Shown piece after piece: positions 8,893-17,208 of a stretch of 64,000 nt of DNA (position 1 is the first letter of the stretch; each line of letters opens with the position of its first letter). Both the position numbers and the translations under genes were made by a program. Source of the DNA: Pseudooceanicola endophyticus (GTDB lineage: Bacteria > Pseudomonadota > Alphaproteobacteria > Rhodobacterales > Rhodobacteraceae); NCBI RefSeq assembly GCF_018760365.1, contig NZ_JAHIAB010000002.1:62001-126000 (forward strand). The letters are read 5' to 3'. The notes under the pieces are model-generated. The model was not told where the DNA came from. It did not search any database and was given only the letters and a program-made list of their open reading frames with translations.

Positions 8893-10506
8893 ATGTCCGC
8901 AGACCACGTCGACCGCCGCCGTTTCCTTGCCGCCGCCGCCGGGACCGGAGCTTTCTTCGTGCTGCCCGAGCTGGCACGCGCCCAGGCCGAGGCGACGGCC
9001 GCCGGTACGGAGCTGGGCGACCCGCAGCCGTTTTCCTTCGACACGCTGAAGCAGATGGCCCGGGATCTGGCCCAGCATGGCTACACGCCGATGCCGGTGC
9101 AGGATGCCGACATCATCCACGACATCGACTACGACGCCCACAGCGCCATCCGCTTCCGCAAGGACCGGGCGCTGTTCCAGGGTATCCCGCAGGACTTCCC
9201 GGTCGATTTCTTCTTCCCGGGGCGCTACTTCCCCGATCCGGTGCACATGTACCTGCTGCAGGACGGCCAGGCACGCGAGATCCCGTTCTCGAAGGATTTC
9301 TTCGACATTCCCAAGGGCAATCCGGCTGAAAACCTGACAAAGACCGATGGGTTCGCCGGCTTCTCGGTGCAGGATGCGCAAAGCCAGAACGACTGGATGT
9401 CCTTCCTGGGCGCCTCCTACTGGCGCACGGCGGGTTATTCGGGGCAGTTCGGCCTGTCGGCGCGGGGGCTGGCGCTGGATACCGCGATGCCCGATGGCGC
9501 CGAGGAGTTTCCCCGCTTCACCCGATTCTGGCTGGAAGAGCAGGGCGATGGCCGGGTGATGACCTACGCGCTGCTGGAAAGCCCGCGCGCCACCGGCGCC
9601 TATCAGATCCTGTCCTGGCAGGACCAGGGCGTGGTGCAGGAGGTCTCGGCGCAGATCTTCCTGCGCGGCGATGTGAACCGGCTTGGCCTGGCGCCGCTGA
9701 CCTCGATGTACTGGTTCGGCAAGCATGACCATCAGGTCAGCTCCGACTGGCGCCCCGAGGTCCATGACAGCGACGGGCTGGAGATCCATTCCGGCACCGG
9801 AGAGCGGATCTTCCGCCCCCTCAACAACCCGCCGCGGGTGATGGTCAACAGCTTTGCCACCCCCAGCCCCGCGGGCTTCGGCCTGATGCAGCGGGAACGG
9901 AGTTTCCAGCAGTACCAGGATGATGGCGTGTTCTACGAAAAGCGCGCCTCGGCCTGGATCGCGCCGAAGGGGGACTGGGGGCAGGGCGCCGTCACCCTGA
10001 TAGAGCTGCCCACCAACGACGAGACCTTCGACAATATCGTCGCCTTCTGGACCCCGGACGGGCCGGCGGCCAAGGATCAGAGCTATACGCTCGATTACCG
10101 GCTGAGCTGGCTGGAGGATTGTCCGGTGCCGCCGATCAGTACCCGCTTCATTGCCGTGCGCATCGGCGCGGGCGGCGTGCCCGGGCAGGACCGGCCGCAT
10201 GGCGTCGTGAAGATCGTCTGCGATTTCGACGGCATGGGCTTTGCCGGGCTGAAGCGCGGCCCGGACACGGTCCCGGTGATCACCGCCTCGCGCGGAGAGA
10301 TCTTGGGGGCGGCGGCCTACCCGGTGGTCGGCGAAAGCTACTGGCGCACCCTGTTCGACCTGGATTTCTCCAAGCTCGCGTCGGATGACAACGAGCCGAT
10401 CAACCTGCGTCTCTACGTGGCCGACAAGGGCGAGGCCAAGACCGAGACGCTGCTGTTGCAGCTTTTCCCGTCACAGTTGCGGGCCTTGCTGGCTTCGCAT
10501 GGTTAG
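8893..10506 (+). CDS. Periplasmic glucan biosynthesis protein, OpgG/OpgD (MdoG/MdoD) family
   Basis: 537 residues. A twin-arginine signal (RRRFLAA at about 8-14, then a hydrophobic stretch ending ALPELARAQA-like) points to Tat export, as in E. coli OpgD rather than Sec-exported OpgG. The body carries family patterns such as FDTLKQMARDLA, YDAHSAIRFRKDRALF, YWRTAGYSGQFGLSARGLA and NNPPRVMVN. Members act on osmoregulated periplasmic glucans; E. coli OpgD is known as a beta-1,2-glucanase. GGAGAACC precedes the ATG. In many genomes opgG is followed by opgH, but no opgH is next to it here; a GT2 synthase lies 21 kb away and may or may not be its partner. Confidence 0.9.
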   Translation: MSADHVDRRRFLAAAAGTGAFFVLPELARAQAEATAAGTELGDPQPFSFDTLKQMARDLAQHGYTPMPVQDADIIHDIDYDAHSAIRFRKDRALFQGIPQDFPVDFFFPGRYFPDPVHMYLLQDGQAREIPFSKDFFDIPKGNPAENLTKTDGFAGFSVQDAQSQNDWMSFLGASYWRTAGYSGQFGLSARGLALDTAMPDGAEEFPRFTRFWLEEQGDGRVMTYALLESPRATGAYQILSWQDQGVVQEVSAQIFLRGDVNRLGLAPLTSMYWFGKHDHQVSSDWRPEVHDSDGLEIHSGTGERIFRPLNNPPRVMVNSFATPSPAGFGLMQRERSFQQYQDDGVFYEKRASAWIAPKGDWGQGAVTLIELPTNDETFDNIVAFWTPDGPAAKDQSYTLDYRLSWLEDCPVPPISTRFIAVRIGAGGVPGQDRPHGVVKIVCDFDGMGFAGLKRGPDTVPVITASRGEILGAAAYPVVGESYWRTLFDLDFSKLASDDNEPINLRLYVADKGEAKTETLLLQLFPSQLRALLASHG

Positions 10507-10777
10507 GGCGGGATCACGCTTTTCCGAGAGGGGGAATGCGATCCGAATACCGGAACATGTGAACTTTATGGCACAGGCGGAGGCGGGAAATCCGTCGCTG
10601 CGGGGCCGCAGGCGGGTGACTCTTTGTGGTGCCCCGCATTTCATGTGATCCTGATCGGTGAAAAGGGTATATGGCCGCGACAGTTGCGCCAACGGGCCGG
10701 TTGGTCCGGCGCAGGCGCGGACGCAGCCTCCGGACGCGGCGCCGGACTGCGGGTCGACTTGGTAAACGGGACAGCCG

Positions 10778-12865
10778 ATGATGACGGTCTTCAAGTGCGT
10801 TGCCTATGAGCACAACCACTGGCTGGTTCTGCTGGCGATAGCGATTTGCTTTGCGGGCAGCTGGGTGGCGGCGCGGCTGTTCAAGCGGGGGCGGCGCACC
10901 ACCGGGATGACCCGCGCGGGCTGGCAGTTCCTGGCCGGACTTGCGGGCGGGGTCTCGACCTGGTGCACGCATTTCGTCGGGATGCTGGGTTTTCTGCCCG
11001 GCGCCCCGGTCAGCTTCGACCCGCTGCTGACGGCGCTCTCGGCGCTGGTGGCGGTGCTGGGGGTGACGACGGGGTTCATCATCGCGGGCCGCCCCGGCGG
11101 GCGCAGCGGTCCGCCGCTGGGGGGCGCGGTGGTGGGGCTGTCGGTGGCAGCGATGCATTACACCGGGATGCTGGCCTACCGCGTGCAGGGTCTCGTGACC
11201 TGGAACTCCGGCTTGCTGGTGTTTTCGATCGCCTGCGCGCTGGTTCTGGGGGCGCTGGCGCTGCAGTGCGGGGTGCGGATGCGCCGCCGCGGCAGCGACA
11301 TGATGGCGCTCCTGTTGGCCCTGGGCATCGTGCTGCTGCATTTCATCGGCATGAGCGCCTTCAGCGTCCAGCCGCTGGGCGTCGCCAACGGATTTTCCAA
11401 CCCCGAGGCCTTCCAGGTGCTGGCGCTGGCGATCGCGCTGATGTCGACGCTGGTGGTCGCGGCGGGGCTGGTCAGCTACCTGATCGACGACCAGTCGCGC
11501 TCGGAAAACGTCGAGCGGCTGCGCCAGATGGCGCTGACCGACACGCTGACCGACCTGCCCAACCGTTCGGGGTTCGACAACCATATCGACCGGGAGCTGG
11601 CGCTGGCCAAGGATCAGCGCACCCAGGTGGCACTGATCGGGATCGACCTGAACCGCTTCAAGGAAATCAATGATCTGCGTGGCCACAAGACCGGCGACGA
11701 CGTGCTGCGCGTGCTGGGCCACCGGCTGAAGTCGGTGATCCGCCCGACCGAGGGGGAGTTCGTCGCGCGCGTTGGCGGGGACGAGTTCGCGGCGCTGATG
11801 CGGCTGGATGGCACCCATGACCTTGGCACCTTCCTGGAACGGCTGGAGGCGGTGCTGCACAAGCCCATCCGGCTGGAGGATTACGAGATCAGCCCGGGCG
11901 CCAGCCTGGGCGTCGCGCTGTTCCCCGATGATGCCCATGACCGCGAGACACTGGTGCAGAACGCCGACCTGGCGATGTACCGGGCCAAGAACGACCTGTC
12001 GCAGCGGATCTGCTACTACGAGAAGGACATGGACGAGCTGGTGAAGGCCCGCCGCCGCATGTCGGTGGAGCTGCGCGATGCCATCGTGCGCGACGAGCTG
12101 GAGATCCACTACCAGGTCCAGACCCTCGTGGTGACCGGAGAGACGCTGGGCTACGAGGCGCTGCTGCGCTGGAACCACGGGCCGCAGGGCTACATTCCGC
12201 CGGGAGAGTTCATTCCGCTGGCCGAGCAGACCGGCGCGATCCTGGAGCTGGGCGAATGGGTGCTGCGCCGTGCCTGCGCCGATGCCGCGCTCTGGGCGCA
12301 GCCCTACACGGTGGCGGTGAACCTTTCGGCGGTGCAGTTCAACCATTCCGACCTGCCCAAGCTGATCCGCGACGTGCTGGAGGAAACCGGCCTGGCGCCG
12401 CACCGGCTGGAGCTGGAGCTGACGGAATCCACGGTCTTTGCCGATGGCGACCGGGCGCGCAACATCCTGCGCCAGATCAAGGCGCTTGGAGTGAAGGTGG
12501 CGCTGGACGATTTCGGCACCGGCTATTCCTCGCTCGACACGCTGCTGAGCTTCCCGTTCGACAAGATCAAGATCGACCGGGCCTTCGTGCACGAGGCGCT
12601 GACCAATCCCCAGACCATCGCGATCATCCGCGCCATCCTGGCGCTTGGTCACGGGCTGGGCCTGTCGGTGCTGGCCGAGGGGATCGAGTCGGAAGATCAG
12701 CTCAACATCCTCGAGGTCGAGGGCTGCACGGAGGGGCAGGGCTTCCTGCTGGGCCGTCCGCAGCCGATGGCCGACCTGGTGGCGGCGGGGCATCTGGTGC
12801 TGCGCCCGGGCGCCGGCGAACGGCTGGCGCAGCGGCCGCCGCCGGACGAGCTGATGCAGGCCTGA
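10778..12865 (+). CDS. MHYT-GGDEF-EAL membrane protein, cyclic-di-GMP turnover
   Basis: 695 residues. Residues 1-225 hold about seven membrane helices of the MHYT sensor with conserved CTHFVGM, AAMHYTGM and LLHFIGMSA motifs, thought to bind copper and sense a gas or redox signal. The GGDEF signature is intact (GGDEF at about 333-337), but the RxxD inhibitory site five residues before it is absent (EGEF instead). The EAL domain is also intact (YEALLRW at about 459-465, ELTES, DDFGTGYSSL, LAEGIES). Both synthesis and breakdown of cyclic di-GMP are therefore possible; many such proteins act mainly as phosphodiesterases. Start ATG 10778 has only a weak ACGGGA site; ATG 10781 is equally possible. 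Confidence 0.92.
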   Translation: MMTVFKCVAYEHNHWLVLLAIAICFAGSWVAARLFKRGRRTTGMTRAGWQFLAGLAGGVSTWCTHFVGMLGFLPGAPVSFDPLLTALSALVAVLGVTTGFIIAGRPGGRSGPPLGGAVVGLSVAAMHYTGMLAYRVQGLVTWNSGLLVFSIACALVLGALALQCGVRMRRRGSDMMALLLALGIVLLHFIGMSAFSVQPLGVANGFSNPEAFQVLALAIALMSTLVVAAGLVSYLIDDQSRSENVERLRQMALTDTLTDLPNRSGFDNHIDRELALAKDQRTQVALIGIDLNRFKEINDLRGHKTGDDVLRVLGHRLKSVIRPTEGEFVARVGGDEFAALMRLDGTHDLGTFLERLEAVLHKPIRLEDYEISPGASLGVALFPDDAHDRETLVQNADLAMYRAKNDLSQRICYYEKDMDELVKARRRMSVELRDAIVRDELEIHYQVQTLVVTGETLGYEALLRWNHGPQGYIPPGEFIPLAEQTGAILELGEWVLRRACADAALWAQPYTVAVNLSAVQFNHSDLPKLIRDVLEETGLAPHRLELELTESTVFADGDRARNILRQIKALGVKVALDDFGTGYSSLDTLLSFPFDKIKIDRAFVHEALTNPQTIAIIRAILALGHGLGLSVLAEGIESEDQLNILEVEGCTEGQGFLLGRPQPMADLVAAGHLVLRPGAGERLAQRPPPDELMQA

Positions 12866-12889
12866 AGGTCTACGCCCGAAGCCGGGGGC

Positions 12890-13963
12890 TCAGTCCATCG
12901 CGTGGCGCCAGATCGGCAGCCGCGCGACCCGCTCCAGCAGCATCGGGCCCAGGGTGACCACGACGATCAGCCGCATGGTCTGGAAGGCCAGCACCAGGCT
13001 GACATTGGCCTTGGCGGCGGCGGCGATCATCACCACCGTGTCGATGCTGCCGGGGGCGGTGATCAGGAAGCCGGTCAGGAAATCGGTGTCCAGCACCAGG
13101 CAGGCGATGCCGCCCAGGCCCGCGCTCAGCGCCACCAGCACCAGGCTGGAGCCCAGCACCGCCGGGATGAGCCGCAGCACGGAGACCAGTACCGGCCGGG
13201 TGAAGCGCAATCCGACCTGCAGCCCCAGGCACAGGAATATCAGATCGCGCAGCGCGACGGGAACGTCGACATGGACCAGCCCCGAAAGCTCGGCTGCGCC
13301 GCCGATCACCATCGGCACCAGCATGGCCGCCGCCGGCAGGTGCCGGATCCGGGATGCCGGCAGGCCGGTCAGGGCGATCAGCGCGATCAGCAGGTAGGCG
13401 GCGGGCCCGCTCAGCAGCGGCGCCTCGGTCACGGCATCGGCGGGCATTCCGCCGCCCGGCACCAGCGCCGAGATCACCGTCAGCGTGACGATCACCGTGG
13501 CCATCCGCAGGTACTGCATCAGCGCCACGATCCGGCTGTCGAGGCCGCGTTCCTGGGCGATCAGCACCATGGCGCCGGCCATGCCGGGCAGGCTGCCCAT
13601 GATCGCCGCGCCGCTGTCGACGGCGGTTAGCCGGTGCAGGCCCCAGCCGGCGGCAAAGGCCGCGACCAGCGTCAGCCCGTTGAACAGCAGCAGCATCGGC
13701 CAGTACTGCCCGACCTCCGACATCAGCGCCGGGGTCAGGCTGTTGGCCAGGATGGTGCCCACCACCCCCTGGACCAGGAACATCAGCTTGCGCGGCATCT
13801 TCAGCCCCACGTCGCGCACCCCGAAGACGATCCCCGAGACCATGGCGCCCAGCAGCACCGCCGCCGGAAGTCCCAGCAGCACCAGCGGGACGGAGAACAC
13901 GGCGGCCAGGGCGATCATGGCGATCCAGGCGGGGGCGGGGTGACGGACGGGGGATGCGGCCAT
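12890..13963 (-). CDS. AbrB-family integral membrane protein (ammonia-monooxygenase-like annotation)
   Basis: 357 residues, almost entirely hydrophobic, with two related halves as in the AbrB duplication family (PF05145): LLGAMVSGIVFGVRD in the first half and ITAPGSIDTVVMIAAAAKAN in the second, plus MGSLPGMAGAMVLIAQERG. These motifs mirror each other and are diagnostic. Biochemical role unsettled; E. coli AbrB was linked to regulation of aidB. The name ammonia monooxygenase found in databases is misleading. Start ATG 13963 with GGAGA upstream. It converges with the MHYT gene. Confidence 0.85.
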   Translation of the reverse strand: MAASPVRHPAPAWIAMIALAAVFSVPLVLLGLPAAVLLGAMVSGIVFGVRDVGLKMPRKLMFLVQGVVGTILANSLTPALMSEVGQYWPMLLLFNGLTLVAAFAAGWGLHRLTAVDSGAAIMGSLPGMAGAMVLIAQERGLDSRIVALMQYLRMATVIVTLTVISALVPGGGMPADAVTEAPLLSGPAAYLLIALIALTGLPASRIRHLPAAAMLVPMVIGGAAELSGLVHVDVPVALRDLIFLCLGLQVGLRFTRPVLVSVLRLIPAVLGSSLVLVALSAGLGGIACLVLDTDFLTGFLITAPGSIDTVVMIAAAAKANVSLVLAFQTMRLIVVVTLGPMLLERVARLPIWRHAMD

Positions 13964-14162
13964 GCAGGTCTCCGGGCGGGAAGGGCGGGGCCGGCGGCAC
14001 GCCGGATCCCCCAGGGTGTTCTCCGGGTAGGACCAGCGGCGGGCAGCCGCAAGGGCAGCGGCCCGCAAAGGTGTCTTGTCCGCAATGCAGCAACGCCGCG
14101 CTTCAGCGGCCGTCTGAGGCCTGTCAGGCCCTCGGACCAGCCGCCCGGATCAGCCCCCGTGA

Positions 14163-16763
14163 TCAGGTCGTCAGCAGGCCGGGCCGGGCGCCAAGGATCA
14201 CCACCACGCCGGCGCCGACGCCCTCTTCGGGGATGGCCGTGATCGGGTGGACCTCGACCGTGAGGGGCCTGCCCTCGTAGGTGCCGCTGGCGGTGATGGT
14301 CCGGCCGGTCCGCGCCACGTCCTCGGCCAGCTTCGCCAGATCCGCGAAATCGAGGCGCGGCCCCACCACGGTCAGAGAGCGCGCCACATCGTGGCTTTCC
14401 AGACGGAACCATTCCGCGACCAGCTGGCTGAAGCGGCGGATACGGGTCTGGGCATCCAGGAAGATCACCCCCACCTGAAGGATCTGCAGCACCAGCTCGG
14501 TATTGGCGTTCAGTTCCGAGAGCAGCTCGATCTTGCGCTCGTGCTCGCTCGAGACCGAGACCAGCTCCTCGTTCACCGCATGGAGCTCCTCGTTGGAGCT
14601 TTGCAGTTCCTCGTTGGAGGCCTGAAGCTCCTCGTTGGAGGCCTGCAGTTCCTCGTTGGAGGCCTGAAGTTCCTCGCCGCTGGCCTCAAGACGTTCGGTG
14701 ACGTGCTGCAGCGTCTCCTCGGTCAGGCGCAGGTCGCGCTCCAGCTCCTGGATGCGGCGGGTGACGAGGGTCATGTCCTCCTGCTGGTCGGCGCCCTCGT
14801 CGAAGTTGCGCAGCGGGATGACGTTGCGGTCCGGGGTGGGGGCGCTGTCTTCCAGCACAAGGCGCACCAGCATCAGCTTGTTGCGCGAGCGCTGGTCAAG
14901 TGCTTCGACATGGACGACGCAGGACTGGCTGTACCCTCTGCCCAGATCGACGTGGACCTGACGTTCGTAGCTGTCAAGCTGGCCCTGCCGCAGCCGCTCC
15001 ATCGCGACGTTGAGCGCGAAATGCAGGTCCGGATGCACGATGTCCTCGACCGTCCAGTCGGCGAGGTTGTTCATCGTGTCGACGAAGATCGAGGCGGCGC
15101 CGAACCAGGCCAGCACGATCCCGTCGCCGGTGATCAGGATGGAGGAGGGCGCGTAGCGCTTGAGCATCGCGTCATAGGCGCGCATCAGCAGGTCGCGGTT
15201 GCGCAGCTCGGCGATGTCGTTGGCGATCGAGAGGTCGCGGCGCACCGGGCGCGGTTCGACCCCGGGGTGTTCGGGGGGCACGGCGGCGCCGGCGCGGAAC
15301 CGGCTGGACAGCATGGTGCGGTCCAGCGTGCGCTTCTGGCTCTGCTTCTGGAACAGCCGCCAGCGGCTGTCGAGCACCTTGAACTCGGAGGCGTATTTCC
15401 CGAGGCTCTCGGAGGGGCCGAGGAACAGGTAGCCCTCCTTGCGCAGCCCGAACAGGAACATCGAGATGACGCGGCTCTGGGGCTCATCGTTGAGGTAGAT
15501 GAACAGGTTGCGGCACGAGACCAGATCGAGGTTCATGAACGGCGGATCGCTCAGGACATCATGGACCGAGAAGATGATCTTCTGGCGCAGGGTCTGGGCG
15601 ATGGCATAGCCGTTGCGGCGCTTCTCGAAGTAGCGCAGGCGCAGCTCTTCGGGGATCTTGGTCAGCGCGCTTTCGGGATAGACCCCGGTCGAGGCGCGCT
15701 CCAGCGAGCCGCGGTGCACGTCGGTGGCGATCACCCGGAAGCGACGCTGCGATCCGGCGGCGATAAGCGCCTCCGACAGCTCGATCGCGATCGTGTAGGC
15801 CTCTTCGCCGCTGGCGCAGGCGGGCACCCAGATCCGCAGCGGCTTGTCGTCCTCTCCGTCCTGGGCCAGCAGGTCCAGCACCTTGCGGCGCAGCGTGGCG
15901 ATGCCGTCGGGATCGCGGTAGAACTCTGTCACCCCGATCAGCAGGTCCTGGTACAGCTCGTCCAGCGCGCCGGGATCATTGGCCAGGATCTCGATGTATT
16001 CCTTCTGCGATCCGATGCCGCGCAGATGCTGGCGCCGCTCGATCCGGCGCATCACGTTGGTCGGCTTGTAGGAGGAGAAATCGACGCGGTAGCGGTCCTC
16101 CAGCAGGCGGAAGATACCGCTGTCGAAGGTCTCGGTGGCCTGGCGGCTCAGCGCCTGGCGGCGGTTGCCGGTAAAGATCTCCTGCAGCGCCGAGGGGATC
16201 TCGGCGGCGGAAAGCACCCGGTCCACCGCGCCCGAGCTGATTGCGGCCAGCGGCATGGAGGAGAATGCGGCCTCGGTGGGCGACTGCACGATCACCGCGC
16301 TGCCCTTGTCACGCATCATGTGGGCGCCGCGGGTGCCGTCGTTGCCCGATCCCGACAGGATCACCGCCGCCGTATGCGCGGGGGCGCGGGCCGCAAGCGA
16401 GGTCAGGAAGGTGTCGATGGACAGCCGCGGCAGGCTGTCACCGTCCTGATAGGGGCGGGTGCGGAACCGGTTGCCTTCCAGCTCGACCATGGTGTTGGGG
16501 CGGTTCAGGAAGATCGTGTCGGCCTCCAGCGCCAGCCCATCCTGGATATGGCGGATCTTCAGCCGCGACTTGCGGCCCAGAAGCTCGTCCATCATCGACC
16601 GGTAGTCGGGCGAGAGGTGCTGGATCACCACGAAGCACCAGCCGGCATGTTCCGGCGCGGCCTCGAAGAAATGCTCCAGGGGTTCCAGGCCACCGGCAGA
16701 GGCACCGATCGCGACCAGGTTCATCTCGGACGAGGCGTCCGGCGTTTCCAAACCGTCCGTCAC
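14163..16763 (-). CDS. CheB-CheR fusion with C-terminal PAS domain
   Basis: About 866 residues. Order: CheB methylesterase (GASAGG Ser, QHLSPDY His, SGSGNDGT Asp; no receiver domain in front), CheR methyltransferase (TEFYRD, ACASGEEAYTIAIEL SAM site, LVSCRNLFIYL), a PAS-like segment, a coiled coil made of ELQASNE heptads, and a final PAS domain. No histidine kinase domain follows, unlike many relatives. Start: GTG 16763 is preferred since GAGAGGA lies 8 bases ahead; TTG 16793 and ATG 16724 are alternatives lacking such a site. Expected to modify chemoreceptors or act as a signalling scaffold. Divergent from a receiver-kinase pair 79 bases away, which probably belongs to the same pathway. Confidence 0.85.
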   Translation of the reverse strand: MTDGLETPDASSEMNLVAIGASAGGLEPLEHFFEAAPEHAGWCFVVIQHLSPDYRSMMDELLGRKSRLKIRHIQDGLALEADTIFLNRPNTMVELEGNRFRTRPYQDGDSLPRLSIDTFLTSLAARAPAHTAAVILSGSGNDGTRGAHMMRDKGSAVIVQSPTEAAFSSMPLAAISSGAVDRVLSAAEIPSALQEIFTGNRRQALSRQATETFDSGIFRLLEDRYRVDFSSYKPTNVMRRIERRQHLRGIGSQKEYIEILANDPGALDELYQDLLIGVTEFYRDPDGIATLRRKVLDLLAQDGEDDKPLRIWVPACASGEEAYTIAIELSEALIAAGSQRRFRVIATDVHRGSLERASTGVYPESALTKIPEELRLRYFEKRRNGYAIAQTLRQKIIFSVHDVLSDPPFMNLDLVSCRNLFIYLNDEPQSRVISMFLFGLRKEGYLFLGPSESLGKYASEFKVLDSRWRLFQKQSQKRTLDRTMLSSRFRAGAAVPPEHPGVEPRPVRRDLSIANDIAELRNRDLLMRAYDAMLKRYAPSSILITGDGIVLAWFGAASIFVDTMNNLADWTVEDIVHPDLHFALNVAMERLRQGQLDSYERQVHVDLGRGYSQSCVVHVEALDQRSRNKLMLVRLVLEDSAPTPDRNVIPLRNFDEGADQQEDMTLVTRRIQELERDLRLTEETLQHVTERLEASGEELQASNEELQASNEELQASNEELQSSNEELHAVNEELVSVSSEHERKIELLSELNANTELVLQILQVGVIFLDAQTRIRRFSQLVAEWFRLESHDVARSLTVVGPRLDFADLAKLAEDVARTGRTITASGTYEGRPLTVEVHPITAIPEEGVGAGVVVILGARPGLLTT
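14584..14674 (-). repeat. 21-base tandem repeats encoding ELQASNE heptads
   Basis: About four near-identical 21-base units inside the CheB-CheR fusion gene, differing mainly at CTG-AAG versus CTG-CAG positions. They encode consecutive ELQASNE heptads that extend a coiled coil between the two PAS-like regions. Such heptads are typical of this protein family. Confidence 0.8.
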
Positions 16764-16828
16764 GGCGATCCTCTCGGTTTTCTTCCAGAACAATAGTTGG
16801 TAACAGAGGCTGTCACGAGGTCAACTGA

Positions 16829-17208
16829 ATGGGCACCCCCCCTTGGCACGTATCCTGATTGCGGATGATGATCCAGATTATGTCGCCGTCTTCACCGATG
16901 GGCTGGAGGCCCTGGGCCACGATGTCGACAGTGTTTCCTCCGGCCAGGAGGTGCTGCCGCTGCTGCGCCAGAAATCCTTCGACGTGATCTTCCTCGACGT
17001 GGTGATGTCGGGGGGCGGCGCGATCTCGGTGCTGCACCAGATCCGCGCCGAGTTTTCCGATCTGCCGGTGGTGATCATCACGGGGCGCCCCGAACTGATC
17101 GACTCCCCGCTCTTTGTCAGCGGCCTGCGGCTGGCCCAGGCCCGGATGCACAAGACGGCCACCCTGCGCCAGCTGGACGAGGTGGTGCGGACCCTGACCC
17201 CGGCATGA
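16829..17208 (+). CDS. Single-domain response regulator (receiver), start affected by a poly-C tract
   Basis: A stand-alone receiver of about 120 residues: acidic pocket ADDDPDY, phosphoacceptor in VIFLDVVMSGG, Thr in VVIITGRPE and Lys in HKTATLR. In the frame as given, the only nearby start is TTG 16843 without a ribosome site. By contrast ATG 16829 has GAGG eight bases upstream but is one base out of frame across a run of seven C (16836-16842); an eighth C would join MGTPP to LARILIADDD. Either the gene carries a frameshift, sequencing error or variable tract, or it uses TTG. It overlaps the following kinase by four bases, so the two should work together. Confidence 0.75.
16836..16842 (+). 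repeat. Homopolymer tract of seven C at the receiver start
   Basis: Seven C bases lie between the best ribosome-site-supported ATG (16829) and the start of the receiver domain. One added C would restore a single reading frame. It is a candidate for slipped-strand variation or base-calling error. Confidence 0.6.
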
